The notes: generated from the letters alone by a model not told the origin. A stretch of 64,000 bases of DNA from Sphingobium sp. WTD-1 (GCF_030128825.1 NZ_CP119129.1:12968-76967); one strand, 5' to 3'; shown: positions 43,189-52,494, numbered from the stretch's first letter. Translations and numbers: made by a program.

Positions 43189-43868
43189 TCAGGACATCAG
43201 TTCTTCGATCGCCAGCAGTCCCAGAGACCCAACGAAGAACATCGCGCTGATCAGCGAGTTGTCGGGCCGCGCATGTGCCTGTACTAGCAACTCTTTAGTG
43301 ACGAGATAGAGAAGCGCCATAAGTCCGAAGCTGAGAAAGCCGACGATGACCGGTGCCGGGAGTGTCGCAACCGGCAGCGCGATCGCAGCGCCCAGCGGAA
43401 GCAGCAAGCCGAGTCCGAACACGGTCGCGATGACGCGCAGCTTCGATTCCATGGCCTCGTTGAGCTCGGCCGTGACCGTCAGGCTCAAAAAGAGCACTTC
43501 CAGCGTCAAGGCGACAGTCAGGAGGACGCCCGCCTTTTCGCCTGCGACAAAAGCCAGACCGAGAACGAGGCCATCAACCAGTATGTGGATGTCCACTGCA
43601 CTTAGGTTGGCCACCGGACTGTCCCGCGCCCTTCACCTTCCTTCAGAAGCAGCATGACGCCTACGCCGACGGCACCGTCGACGAGTGTGGCGAAGGGCGA
43701 GGCATCATGCTTGATCTGCGACAGGATCTCGGTCGCAGCCGCGGCGAACACGACGCCGGACGCCAGATGCTGTACTGCGCTGACGAACCCAGCGCTCGGA
43801 CGTCTGACCACGGAAAGGACCGCGCCTGGGAGAACCGCCGCAAGCGGAATTGACGTATAAGTATTGCC
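43189..43868 (-). pseudogene. ZIP-family metal transporter, frameshifted
   Basis: Two overlapping frames together make a ZIP protein. The upstream one (about 43868 to 43602) has AVLPGAVLSVVRRP, AVQHLASGVVFAAAATEIL and VGVGVMLLLKEGEG. The downstream one (43614 to 43189) has LSAVDIHILVDGLVLGLAFVAGEKAG, the helix IV metal-site region (His-Ile-Leu-Val-Asp-Gly), and SFGLMALLYLVTKELL. The frame shifts near 43602-43640, and the upstream part has no convincing ATG or GTG. Either it is a decayed Zn/Fe transporter or the sequence has an error at that spot. Confidence 0.65.
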
Positions 43869-43894
43869 GACCTCGCCGGCCTTTGATCCTAACG

Positions 43895-44419
43895 CTATCC
43901 GAGCCCCTGCACGATGCCGATGAAGACGGCGATGATGACCAGAATGCTGATCAGGAGCGGTCTTTTCAGACGCGGGTCGGCGACATTGCCGATTCGCGCC
44001 GCTACTTGCCATGCCGGGCGAAGCGGAACGCGGCAGGAGCCGGAAGCGATCCGGTCGAACTGCGCGTCCGAAAGACCGAAGAACGCTTTCATCGCGCCGC
44101 GGGATCGGCCCTTCAGACCTGTGACCCGAAATACGGGATCGGCCCACGCGATATCGATGGCGCTCGGGTTCGATACCATCGGTATGACTTCACGACCTGA
44201 CGCCCATGAAGGCCGCAAGAGCCCGATAAGCTGAAAGGGATTGCGGTCGAATAACGCGGCCCAGCGCTCCAGCCGCGCCCGCCGGCCATAAGGTTCGAGC
44301 GCGGGATCAGAGGTGGTGCGGCTGGCGCGCGCAGGAAAGTGATGTTTCAGGCGTCTCGTCGACGACGCATCGTCGCTCACGGCGGCGTGGCTTCGCCGGG
44401 AATGGCCGCGCCGACCCAC
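43895..44419 (-). CDS. Hypothetical protein with C-terminal membrane anchor
   Basis: Up to 174 residues (start uncertain). The middle reads LERWAALFDRNPFQLIGLL, IDIAWADPVFRVTGLKG and GAMKAFFGLSDAQFDRIASGSCR. It ends with one hydrophobic helix (PLLISILVIIAVFIGIVQGL). It resembles small conserved proteins of unknown function but I cannot name the family. It lies just upstream of the broken ZIP gene on the same strand. Confidence 0.45.
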   Translation of the reverse strand: MGRRGHSRRSHAAVSDDASSTRRLKHHFPARASRTTSDPALEPYGRRARLERWAALFDRNPFQLIGLLRPSWASGREVIPMVSNPSAIDIAWADPVFRVTGLKGRSRGAMKAFFGLSDAQFDRIASGSCRVPLRPAWQVAARIGNVADPRLKRPLLISILVIIAVFIGIVQGLG

Positions 44420-44425
44420 GGGCTT

Positions 44426-44743
44426 TCAGTCGAACAATTCGCTCAAGAAGCTCTTGCGGCGACCACGATGGCCACGCTCGTAGCCATGCTTCCCTCCATG
44501 ATCGCCATGGCCGCGACGGTCATCGAACACGCCTGCGCGCCCTCCGCCGGACCACTCGTCGCCAGTCGGGCGCGCTACGACATCGCCCATATTGCGCTCG
44601 ATGATCTTATCGAGTTCGCCCCGGTCGAGCCAGACCCCGCGACATTGCGGGCAATAGTCGATCTCGATGCCCTGGCGCTCACTCATGACCAGGTCGACCC
44701 GGCAGGTGGGACACAGGAGACCTGGCGCTGCACGGTTTTCCAT
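44426..44743 (-). CDS. TFIIB-type zinc-ribbon protein
   Basis: The ~105-residue protein starts at ATG 44743, 9 nt after GAAGGA. It has a zinc ribbon CPTCRVDL...YCPQCRGVWLDRGELDKIIER (four Cys), the zf-TFIIB family signature. A flexible, His/Gly/Arg-rich tail and a FLSELFD end motif follow. Such proteins are common in proteobacteria but their role is not established. It ends 6 bp before the preceding frame's putative start. Confidence 0.75.
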   Translation of the reverse strand: MENRAAPGLLCPTCRVDLVMSERQGIEIDYCPQCRGVWLDRGELDKIIERNMGDVVARPTGDEWSGGGRAGVFDDRRGHGDHGGKHGYERGHRGRRKSFLSELFD

Positions 44744-44944
44744 TATGGCAAATCCTTCTCTCTTGCTCAGATCGAGCACAATTGCGCGCATCCTCATATA
44801 GCCTTGATAGCAGGCTTCCTCTCTAACAAATCGCAGATTCGGGTGGGGCCTTATGCGCCAACATGAAAGATCGTCGGAAGGATCGCAGCGTGCGGCTTGC
44901 ACGGGGCCGGCTGCGCTTCTCTCGACCCACGGTTCGCGTGCGTT

Positions 44945-45880
44945 TCAATGACCGCCTTTCGCTGCAGTGGTCTGTCCGTCCCTGTTTCGCAAGTCATTGT
45001 GCATGGCCGTGGCCGCGACTGCTGCATGGCCCATGGCCACGCTGATCTGATCCAGCGCCATTACGATATCGCCAGCGGCATAGACACCCTCCATGGATGC
45101 GCGCTGCTTGGTATCGACGACGATGCAGCGATCGTCGCTCAGTTCGATATCAAGATGCCTCGCGAGCGCATTGTTGGTGTCGGAGCCGAGCGCCGGATAG
45201 ATCGTGTCGAACCGCAATTCGGTGTCATCGATCAGATGCACCACCACCTGATCGCCGGAGAAATCCAGCCGGTCGAGCGTGCTCGACGCAACTACAATAC
45301 CCGCATGGCTCAGACTTTCCCGGTCGCTGTCGTCGAGCTCGGTGGATTGATGCGCGAGCAGCGTGATCCGATCCGAAAAGGTTCGCAGGAACAAGGCTTC
45401 CGCCACCCCATGCGTATCAGCGCCGATGACCCCGATCGACTGGTCGCTTGCCTCGAAGCCGTCGCAGACAGGGCAATAGCGCAGAAGCCCCCGATCGAGG
45501 GCGTCCCGATGGGTGTCCTCGTTCATTTCCGGACGCCGGTTCTCCACGCCCGTCGCAATCAGGATCTGGCGCGCGGAAATGCTCAGCCCCTCACCGCGAG
45601 CGGTGAACGCATCCGCGGACCCTTCGATCACGTCTACGCGGCCGGCCCTGATCGTCGCGCCATAGCGTTCGGCCTGGGCACGCATGCGAAGGAGAAGAGC
45701 CTCACCGCCGATGCCGTCCGGGAAACCGGCATGGTTGTGCGAAAGCGGGATCCACTTCGCGCGGCTATGGCCTTCATCCACCACGATGACCCGGCGGCGA
45801 TAGCGCGCGAGATAGATGGCGGCGGTCAGCCCTGCCGGACCGCCGCCGATAACCAGAGCGTCATAACAATCTTGCGTCAT
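44945..45880 (-). CDS. Thioredoxin reductase-like FAD/NAD(P)H oxidoreductase
   Basis: The 311-residue protein has the FAD site [20 protein letters not shown], a redox pair in [12 protein letters not shown], a second nucleotide fold at [15 protein letters not shown] and the C-terminal FAD motif [23 protein letters not shown]. The second fold lacks the full GxGxxA/G pattern (GADTHG), so NAD(P)H preference is unclear. It lies 57 bp downstream of the persulfide dioxygenase-like gene on the same strand, suggesting joint thiol or sulfane-sulfur chemistry. Confidence 0.88.
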   Translation of the reverse strand: MTQDCYDALVIGGGPAGLTAAIYLARYRRRVIVVDEGHSRAKWIPLSHNHAGFPDGIGGEALLLRMRAQAERYGATIRAGRVDVIEGSADAFTARGEGLSISARQILIATGVENRRPEMNEDTHRDALDRGLLRYCPVCDGFEASDQSIGVIGADTHGVAEALFLRTFSDRITLLAHQSTELDDSDRESLSHAGIVVASSTLDRLDFSGDQVVVHLIDDTELRFDTIYPALGSDTNNALARHLDIELSDDRCIVVDTKQRASMEGVYAAGDIVMALDQISVAMGHAAVAATAMHNDLRNRDGQTTAAKGGH

Positions 45881-45937
45881 ATTGTCCGCGGCTTCCTTTT
45901 CGAGCGGCCCGGGCGTTTGGTTTCCGAGCCCACCGGA

Positions 45938-46687
45938 TCAACCCTGTAGTGCACGGCAAGATGGATCACGGGCGGCGGTGTCCTCATCCGGGCAGTCGCC
46001 GCACAGGCGGTTGGCCGGAACGGCGACATCGATCTGCTTGGGGTAAGGCAGGTCGAGGTTCGCCATGATCTCGATAAACTGTTCAAGTGTCTTGCCGCCG
46101 CCTACGCGAGGGTTTCGCTCGCGCTCCTGGGCCACGGTCGTGACGTGGCAATGCTTGTAATCATGCGCGGGGTATACGAGCGTGTCGTCGGGAAGAGTGA
46201 ATAGCTTCTCGTGGATCGACCGATACAATGTGCCCGCATCGCCGTTCTGAAAGTCGGTCCGCCCGCACCCGTCGATCAGGAGAGCATCGCCAGTGAACAC
46301 CCTGCTCGCATCGGGCCGGTCGATCAGGTAGCTGTGATGCGCGTCGGTGTGACCCGGGGTGAACAAGGGTCGCAAGATCAGGCTGCCCACGCTGAGCGGG
46401 TTCATTTCATTCACGGCGATGTCGGCACAGGCCAGGCCGTCCATCTCCGGATAGGCGATCTTGCATCCCGTTAGGCTCCGAAGCCGACAGGCCGAGGTGA
46501 CATGGTCCGCGTGAATGTGTGTTTCGAGCGTATACGCAAGGGTCAAGCCGTGCTGCTGCAGGACGGACAGGTCGCGATCGACCATCTCGCATACCGGGTC
46601 GATCAGCACGGCCAGTCCGCTATCCCGACATCCGATCAGATAGGTGTAGGTGCCCGACTCCGGCTCGAAGAGCTGACGGAAAATCAT
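45938..46687 (-). CDS. Metallo-beta-lactamase fold protein, persulfide dioxygenase (ETHE1)-like
   Basis: The 249-residue protein carries the metal-binding motifs THIHADHVTSA, LFTPGHTDAHHSYLID, FTGDALLIDGCGRTDFQNGD and VYPAHDYKHCHVTT. The GRTDFQ-x-G-D and PAHDY combination is typical of ETHE1/Blh persulfide dioxygenases, which oxidise glutathione persulfide to sulfite. A C-terminal extension (VPANRLCGDCPDEDTA) contains two extra Cys. It forms a likely operon with the thioredoxin reductase-like gene. Confidence 0.88.
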   Translation of the reverse strand: MIFRQLFEPESGTYTYLIGCRDSGLAVLIDPVCEMVDRDLSVLQQHGLTLAYTLETHIHADHVTSACRLRSLTGCKIAYPEMDGLACADIAVNEMNPLSVGSLILRPLFTPGHTDAHHSYLIDRPDASRVFTGDALLIDGCGRTDFQNGDAGTLYRSIHEKLFTLPDDTLVYPAHDYKHCHVTTVAQERERNPRVGGGKTLEQFIEIMANLDLPYPKQIDVAVPANRLCGDCPDEDTAARDPSCRALQG

Positions 46688-46896
46688 AACGCTCGGCAGG
46701 CGCCAGACACTGGCGCGCCTCGCTCAGTTATGCAGCAAGGCCGCCACGGCTGCATCGCTACAGAACGCGCTATGAGCTGAAAAGTTGTCGGGATGTCCCG
46801 ACATCGCATGTTCGGCTTCAGAGCAGCGCTTGAATTAGATGATGTCATCTCCAACCATATCCCATTCCCAAAAGGTGTCATCTCACTCAAGGTCTG

Positions 46897-47328
46897 TTAC
46901 TCGATGGCGTAGACCTTGGTGCCCGCAGGTCCGAAGCTGAGGACCTTGAAAGGCGCAGTCTTCGGCCCGGCCATACCGGGAGAACCAGACGGCATTCCAG
47001 GCAGTGCAATCCCGCGAATGGCCGGCTTCTCGCGCAGCATGCGCTGCACCACATTGACCGGCACATGTCCTTCGACGGCATAGCCGCCGACTATCGTAGT
47101 GTGGCAGCCCCGAAGCGCTTCGGGCACGGCCCTGCGCGCCTGGACCGAAACATCATTGCCGGTCGGGACCACCGCGATGTCCATTCCTGCACGTCGCAGC
47201 GCGGCGGCGTGACCGTCGCAGCACCCGCAGCCGGGATCCTTGTACATCACACCGCCGATGGTCCCAGCCTCGGCAGGCGCGGCCACAATTGCCCCGAGGA
47301 GGGCCAGCATCGCGACTTTTCTCAGCAT
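46897..47328 (-). CDS. DUF411 metal-binding exported protein
   Basis: The ~143-residue protein starts at ATG 47328, 7 nt after AAGGAG. It has a signal peptide (LRKVAMLALLGAIVAAPAEA), then VMYKDPGCGCCDGHAAALRRAG with the CGCC motif of DUF411 proteins (periplasmic Cu/Ag binding). GCHTTIVGGYAVEGHVPVNVVQRML and IRGIALPGMPSGSPGM follow. It lies 28 bp downstream of the CDF transporter on the same strand. Confidence 0.85.
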   Translation of the reverse strand: MLRKVAMLALLGAIVAAPAEAGTIGGVMYKDPGCGCCDGHAAALRRAGMDIAVVPTGNDVSVQARRAVPEALRGCHTTIVGGYAVEGHVPVNVVQRMLREKPAIRGIALPGMPSGSPGMAGPKTAPFKVLSFGPAGTKVYAIE

Positions 47329-47356
47329 AGGTAGCTCCTTCATCCGCACCGTCCGT

Positions 47357-48244
47357 TCAATCCAACGGCACCGCAACGGCCGGACGGACCGCCCTGAATT
47401 GTGGCCAGGCCTGGCGCAGCACGCGTATCGCGGAGCGGAAGAACAGGATCGCGATGATCACGCCCACAAGAATATCGGGCCAGGCGGCATCTGTCGCATA
47501 GACGCCCGCTGCCGCAATAAGCACGCCCGTATTGGCGATGACGTCGTTGCGCGAGCATTCGAACGTGCTCGACAGGTTCACGTCGCGGTGACGAAACCGG
47601 TAGAGCAGCGCGAGACAGGTGAGATTTGCGGCAAGCGCGATCAGGCCGAACAGAACCATTGTCCCGGCCACCGGAGTCACACCGTTCACCAGCTTCGATG
47701 CGGCCTCGAACATCACCCAAATGCCGAAAGCAGCGATGATCCCGCCCTTCGCGAGGGCCGCCCCCGCACGCCACCGCAAGCTGCGCTGAAGAGCATAGAG
47801 GCTCAGGATATACACCAGCGCATCGCCGAGCATGTCGACGGAATCGGCCATCAACGCGGTGGAATTGGCCAGAAGGCCCGCAGTGAACTCGGCGACGAAC
47901 ATGGCGAGGTTGATGGCGAGTACGATCTGCAGCACGCGCTTGACGTCCGAATGAGCCCCTAGCGCAGCAATCTCCTGCTCTTTGGCGGAACAGCAGTCGT
48001 CACCACTGAAATGCCCGCCTGCTTCATCAGGCACGCGCGGCGCCTCGCAGGTGGACGCAGCTTTGTCGTCTTCAGCCGGTTCCGGGCAGCAAGGGCTGGA
48101 TGCCTTTGTCAATGCCGGGCCCGACGACGAGCATGCCGGCAAGGCTGTTCCAGGCGTCGCCACAGGCTTGTCGCAGGCCGACACCTTCGGATCTTTACCA
48201 CCCCCTTCGCAGCACTCTTTCATGACACGCTCTTCGGTTTTCAA
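47357..48244 (-). CDS. CDF cation transporter with Cys-rich N-terminal extension
   Basis: The 295-residue protein has a ~95-residue cytoplasmic extension rich in Cys (KECCEGGG, SACDK, SPCCPEP, DDCCSAKEQE), likely metal binding. A six-helix CDF core follows. Helix 2 reads LMADSVDMLGDALVYILSL (DxxxD), and helix 5 has FECSRNDVIANTGVLIAAAG. It exports divalent metal, perhaps Zn, Cd or Co. A MerR-type regulator is divergent, and its operator lies just upstream of the start, so metal-induced expression is likely. Confidence 0.88.
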   Translation of the reverse strand: MKTEERVMKECCEGGGKDPKVSACDKPVATPGTALPACSSSGPALTKASSPCCPEPAEDDKAASTCEAPRVPDEAGGHFSGDDCCSAKEQEIAALGAHSDVKRVLQIVLAINLAMFVAEFTAGLLANSTALMADSVDMLGDALVYILSLYALQRSLRWRAGAALAKGGIIAAFGIWVMFEAASKLVNGVTPVAGTMVLFGLIALAANLTCLALLYRFRHRDVNLSSTFECSRNDVIANTGVLIAAAGVYATDAAWPDILVGVIIAILFFRSAIRVLRQAWPQFRAVRPAVAVPLD

Positions 48245-48259
48245 TGAGACCTCGATTGC

Positions 48260-48290
48260 TACTTAAGTCCTATAGCTGCTATAGGTTCAA
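48260..48290 (-). promoter_or_regulatory. MerR-type operator/promoter for the CDF gene
   Basis: On the minus strand, TTGAAC (48285-48290) and TAAGTA (48260-48265) make -35 and -10 boxes separated by 19 bp, the long spacer that MerR activators untwist. The spacer contains the dyad CCTATAGCTGCTATAGG (48269-48285), very like ZntR/CadR/PbrR operators. It controls the CDF-DUF411 operon and, on the other strand, probably the regulator itself. Confidence 0.85.
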
Positions 48291-48294
48291 GGCC

Positions 48295-48720
48295 ATGCGA
48301 CAGAATCTTTCCATCGGGGCCTTGGCTACCGTCACCGGATGCAAGGTCGTCACAATCCGCTACTACGAGAAAATCGGGCTGCTCGCCGAACCCGGCCGAA
48401 ACCGGGGCGGGCATCGGATCTATGATCGGCGGCATCTCGAACGGCTCGTTTTCATCCGGAAAGCTCGTGAACTCGGCTTCCCGCTTGGCACCGTGCGCGA
48501 ACTCCTGTCCCTGTCGGCACGACCGGTGGAAGCTCCGTGCTCCGAGGTGGATTCCATAGCAATCGCGCGCCTTGCCGAAGTCAGGGGGAAGATCGCCGAT
48601 CTCAAGGCGCTTGAAGCCACGCTCTCGCGCCTCTTGACGCAGTGCGGTCACACTACGCTCGACGACTGCCGCATTCTGGACGCCTTTCGCGCCGATCCGG
48701 ATATGACAGTGTCGGGATGA
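48295..48720 (+). CDS. MerR-family metal-responsive regulator (CadR/ZntR-like)
   Basis: The 141-residue protein has a MerR helix-turn-helix (LSIGALATVTGCKVVTIRYYEKIGLL) and coupling helix. Its metal-site Cys residues are placed as in the ZntR/CadR group: Cys in EAPCSEVDSIA and the pair in LLTQCGHTTLDDCRILDAF. It should bind the 17-bp dyad just upstream and activate the divergent CDF gene on binding Zn, Cd or Pb. ATG 48295 starts 4 bp after the promoter region; an upstream in-frame ATG would overlap the operator. Confidence 0.9.
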   Translation: MRQNLSIGALATVTGCKVVTIRYYEKIGLLAEPGRNRGGHRIYDRRHLERLVFIRKARELGFPLGTVRELLSLSARPVEAPCSEVDSIAIARLAEVRGKIADLKALEATLSRLLTQCGHTTLDDCRILDAFRADPDMTVSG

Positions 48721-48757
48721 GGCGATCGCCCATCGCGCCGCTCTTGCGGGCCCGAGC

Positions 48758-48970
48758 CTAATCCTGCGGTTGCGGCGTGATTCTCAGATAGGGCTTGAGT
48801 GTCCGCCATCCCTTGGGAAACTTGCCTCGAGCCTCATCGTCGCTGAGCGATGGCACGATGATGACGTCTTCGCCCTGACGCCAGTTCACGGGCGTCGCCA
48901 CGCTATGCTTGGCGGTCAGTTGCAGGGAATCGATTACCCTGAGGATTTCCTCGAAATTGCGGCCAGCCAT
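48758..48970 (-). pseudogene. 1-Cys peroxiredoxin, C-terminal remnant
   Basis: The 70 codons match the C-terminal part of Prx6-like 1-Cys peroxiredoxins: NFEEILRVIDSLQLTAKHSVATPVNW, then DVIIVPSLSDDEARGKFPKGW and a TLKPYLRITPQP end. The thioredoxin-fold half with the peroxidatic Cys is missing upstream. The similarity ends at about 48970, marking another recombination border. Confidence 0.8.
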
Positions 48971-49428
48971 GGCCGGGTTGTAACGTCATGTTCAATTCCT
49001 CGCGTTTTTTGCGAAGCAACTTGCCGACGCGATCTCTTCGGTCGCACATGGGCCATGGTCGGCCGACGAAGGTTCAAAGGGTGCCAGATTGGCCGCTCAC
49101 TTCCATCTTAGGGTGGGAATTATAGGCCGAGAAAGGGGTGTCGAGATGACAAAGGCCGATCCGGAGCGCGCGTCCGCATCGCGAGCAATGCGCAGTGGCT
49201 ATAGACCAAACCAGCTTGCGAGATCAGGGCACTGGTCGCCCCAATTCCACCATCGGCTATTGACGCGCAGAGCCTGATAACCGTGGATCTAAAGTATCCT
49301 GAGACACGAAATTTCCTCGCGTTGGTAGATGAACGGCCGTTCGCTGATGCGTTCCGGCTAGGTTCAGCCTGATCACTCCATCACATGACGCATGGCGTGA
49401 AGCCAATGTTCGATTGAGGAGATGGTCG
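48971..49428. other. Intergenic region without a clear gene
   Basis: Nothing was recognised in these 458 bp. A 43-codon frame from ATG 49146, with GAAAGGGG upstream, is basic and low in complexity and not convincing. The region may contain the lost 5' part of the peroxiredoxin locus after degradation. Confidence 0.35.
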
Positions 49429-49716
49429 ATGAAACGCGTTTTTCTGGCAGCGGCTGCGGCGATGTTGTCGCTGCTTGCCGCGCCGGTCGCGATGGCGCAA
49501 GGGCACGGCGGTAATCGTGGCGGGCATGAGGCCCCTCGTCACGGTTCAGGACATGGTTCGTATAACAGCTACGGCTCCTATGGGTACGGGAACTATGATC
49601 GCCACCAGCAAAGCTGGAACGTCCCGCGCTACGATCGCCATGCCTATCGCGACAATTACCGCCGAGACCGTCACGAGCGACGCGGGCACGATCGCCCTCG
49701 CCGTCATCACCGATAG
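49429..49716 (+). CDS. Small secreted Arg/His/Tyr-rich protein
   Basis: The ~95-residue protein has a signal peptide (KRVFLAAAAAMLSLLAAPVAMAQ) and then a low-complexity region rich in Gly, Ser, Tyr, Arg and His (HGSYNSYGSYGYGNYDRH, ending RRGHDRPRRHHR). ATG 49429 has GAGGAG 9-15 nt upstream. It resembles RcnB-like or other basic periplasmic peptides only in composition. Function unknown. Confidence 0.55.
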   Translation: MKRVFLAAAAAMLSLLAAPVAMAQGHGGNRGGHEAPRHGSGHGSYNSYGSYGYGNYDRHQQSWNVPRYDRHAYRDNYRRDRHERRGHDRPRRHHR

Positions 49717-49847
49717 TCAGGGATGACCCCACGATCCGCCCCATTGGCTGGCTGAGCATGCGATGGTGCGAATGTCGATGGGCGGCTGAGGGGAGCATCA
49801 GCGATCGTTAACAGATTGTTGGGTGCTCTGGCCGAATTGGCTGTTTG

Positions 49848-51270
49848 TCAAAATGCGCGACGAGAGAAACTCGCGGCATCGGCCTGCTTCCACCATTTCG
49901 CGAGACGCTCGTCGCGTGCACCGTCAATCATCTCGCCCGCCGCGACGAAATGATAGACCTCATCCATCGTGCGCATCTCCATCGCGCTGATGCGCTGCCT
50001 GAAATTGTCCGGACTGAACTCGTCGGGTGATTCGAGGCCGCAGGCCACGACGATGTCGTGCAGGGCGTTGAGCGTTGCCTTCTGAAACCGTGCGACGCGC
50101 GCCGCCTTGTCTTCGACGACCAAGCCGCGCTGGCGGGCGGGTGACTGTGTCGCCACGCCTGTCGGACATGTGTCGGTATGGCAGCGCAGTGACTGAACGC
50201 AACCGAGCGCGAACATGAAGGCGCGTGCGGCGTTGCACCAGTCCGCCCCAAGCGCCGCGTTCATCGCGATCGACGCACCGGAATTGACCTTGCCGGAAGC
50301 CGCCAGCCTGATCACCGGCTTGAGGTTTGCGCCGACGAGCGCGTTGCGCGCGAGGATCAGGCCCTCGCGGAGGGGCATACCCACCCTGTCCGAAAGTTCG
50401 ATCGGTGCTGAACCGGTGCCGCCTTCAGCCCCATCGACGACGAGGTAATCGACCAGAATGCCAGTCTCCAGCATGGCTTTGACGATCGCGAACAACTCGT
50501 GCGGATGGCCGATGCAGAGCTTGAGGCCGACCGGCTTGCCGCCGGACAGCTCGCGCATCTTCGCGGCGAACTCGACCAGTTCGATCGGGGTTGAGAAGGC
50601 CGTATGGTAGGCGGGCGACGCACAGTCTTGCCCCGCGGGGACATCGCGCACTGTGGCGATCTCGTCGGTCACTTTCGCAGCGGGCAAGAAGCCGCCATAG
50701 CCCGGTTTCGCGCCCTGGCTGAGCTTGATCTCGGTCATCACGACCTCATCGCGGCGGGCGGCATCTCGAAAAGCGAGCGGATCGAAACGCCCTTCTCGGT
50801 CGCGGCATCCGAAATAGCCCGATCCGATCTCCCAGACGACATGGCCTCCATGCTTGAGATGATGGTCGGAAAGGCCGCCTTCGCCGGTGTCGTGATAAAA
50901 GCCGCCGATCTTTGCCCCGAGGTTGAGGGCTTCGATCGCCCTGCCACCGAGCGATCCGAAGCTCATCGCCGAGATGTTGAGCCGCGCCGCCAAATAAGGC
51001 CGGCTGCATTGATCGGTGCCAACCGCAACGCGGGTACAGCCTTGCGCCTCTCGCGACGGCGCGATCGAATGGGCGAGCCATTTGTACTCGCGGCCATAGA
51101 CGTCGAGTTCCGTGCCGAAGGGATGGCTGGAATTGTCGCCTTTGGCCCGAGCATAAACCAGCGCGCGCTCATCGTGGCTGAAGGGCCGCCCGTCGAGGTC
51201 GCTTTCGACCAGGTAGGCCCAGTCGGCCCGAAGCTGCGATTTTGGCCAGGTTGAAGAACGAACACTGAAC
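49848..51270 (-). pseudogene. Glutamate synthase-family (GltB-like) FMN protein, 5' end lost
   Basis: About 460 residues of the FMN-binding glutamate synthase domain remain: ARLNISAMSFGSLGGRAIEALN, HDTGEGGLSDHH, TEIKLSQGAKPGYGG, LVVDGAEGGTGSAPIELSDR and CHTDTCPTGVATQ. The N-terminal membrane or start region is replaced at about 51250-51285 by the 3' end of a serine recombinase gene. The frame continues open into the recombinase sequence but is not meaningful there. It is therefore 5'-truncated and probably not expressed. Confidence 0.8.
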
Positions 51271-51282
51271 GCTTGATTGATT

Positions 51283-52155
51283 CTACCAGGACCGTTGCTG
51301 ACCACCGACCTCGTAGATATCGGCTTCCATGGAGCAATTGTAGCTCTCTGCGATGTTGAACATCTCGGAGAGGAGGCTTTGGATTTCCTCATCAAGGGAA
51401 ATGCCATCCGGATCGGGGTCATAGGCGACGGTCAGTTTGTAATCACAATTGCCGTTTTTTACCATGGCGTAGTCGCGTTCCAGCATCGCCTCAATCCGCT
51501 CCCGAGCGGGTTTTCTACCTCTTCCACGCTTGTTGAAGTTCTCGATAATCAGATGCAGGGCGATGCTGGCAGTGGGCGGCTTTTCCGGCAGTTTGGTCTT
51601 TGACGGAATAATGTCGAGCGCCCGATAGACGGTCATTCGTGAGACCTTCAGGTCGCGGGCAACGCGGGCCTTGCTGGCGCCGGCGGCAAGGCGACGGCGG
51701 ATTTCATCGTCATCGACGTTCTTCTTCCGGCCTTTGTAAACGCCTTCGGCGCGCGCCGCTTCGATCCCGGCGCGCTGACGATCCTTGATGAACTTCAGCT
51801 CCATATCGGCGACCATGCCGAGTATGGTGATGACCATTCGCCCCATGTCGCCCGCCGTCGTCACCTCTGGCTCAAGGATGCGCAGCGAAGCTCCCTTTTC
51901 ATCAAGCTCATGCACCAGGTTCAGGACATCGCGCGTGGAGCGGCCGAGCCGGTCGAGCCGCAGCACGACCAGCTCGTCGCCGGTGTGCATAAACTGCATG
52001 ATCGTTTCCAGTTCCGTGCGCCCGCTCCGCGAGGCCCCCGATCCGGTCTCGGAACGGATAATTTCGCAACCTGCATTCTTGAGGCGGCCAATCTGGATAT
52101 CCAGATCCTGGTCCGTGGTGCTGACGCGGGCATATCCGATACGAGCCAAGTGCAA
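51283..52155 (-). CDS. Serine recombinase (resolvase) with C-terminal extension
   Basis: The 290-residue protein begins with a resolvase catalytic domain: IGYARVSTTDQDL (active-site Ser), SGASRSGRTELE, LVVLRLDRLGRSTRDVLNLV. The E helix and a DNA-binding helix-turn-helix (ARVARDLKVSRMTVYRAL) end at about residue 185. The last ~105 residues (IALHLIIENFNKRGRGRKP, later YDPDPDGISLDEEIQSLLSEMF) are not part of a normal ~185-200-residue Tn3 resolvase. It is divergent from a Tn3 transposase remnant, as in Tn3-family transposons. Confidence 0.88.
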   Translation of the reverse strand: MHLARIGYARVSTTDQDLDIQIGRLKNAGCEIIRSETGSGASRSGRTELETIMQFMHTGDELVVLRLDRLGRSTRDVLNLVHELDEKGASLRILEPEVTTAGDMGRMVITILGMVADMELKFIKDRQRAGIEAARAEGVYKGRKKNVDDDEIRRRLAAGASKARVARDLKVSRMTVYRALDIIPSKTKLPEKPPTASIALHLIIENFNKRGRGRKPARERIEAMLERDYAMVKNGNCDYKLTVAYDPDPDGISLDEEIQSLLSEMFNIAESYNCSMEADIYEVGGQQRSW

Positions 52156-52258
52156 AATCCGTCACATTAGGGTGGCTCTTGCAGTGTATCGTCACATTGA
52201 GCGCAAACCCACCCTTTTGTGACAGACGAATGGTGTCACTCGGCCCTATCACTCTGGG
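52156..52258. promoter_or_regulatory. Putative res/recombination site
   Basis: Between the resolvase start and the Tn3 remnant there are repeated CGTCACATT motifs (about 52160-52168 and 52190-52198) and an inverted TGTGACAG (about 52217-52224). This arrangement suits resolvase subsites. The assignment rests on position and repeats only. Confidence 0.45.
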
Positions 52259-52477
52259 GTGTACCCAAATGTTATAGGCCGATCAGCCGCCTCACGCTGC
52301 AAGCCGTCCAAAATCAATCCGGTCGTTCAGGTCGAGGTCGAAGCGGCCATAAAGGTAGCCGACTGGCTCAAATATATCGAAAATGGCGCGGCAAAATCGG
52401 GCACCGCCGATCCGATGGGCACCTATGACTTTACATGGATGTGGGAAGAACTGGGGCTTAGCGACCTCCGGCGGTAA
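52259..52477 (+). CDS. Uncertain small protein between recombinase and Tn3 remnant
   Basis: A 72-residue frame with a plausible globular composition (INPVVQVEVEAAIKVADWLKY, then GTYDFTWMWEELGLSDLRR). No Shine-Dalgarno is obvious and I do not recognise a family. It may be a gene fragment carried with the recombinase. Confidence 0.3.
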   Translation: MYPNVIGRSAASRCKPSKINPVVQVEVEAAIKVADWLKYIENGAAKSGTADPMGTYDFTWMWEELGLSDLRR

Positions 52478-52494
52478 CGGCCATCATACGGTTC

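Noticed and set aside
49848-51422. Full-length glutamate synthase-like gene from 51422
   Set aside because: The first ~50 codons overlap the serine recombinase coding sequence and have no glutamate synthase similarity, so the gene is 5'-truncated.
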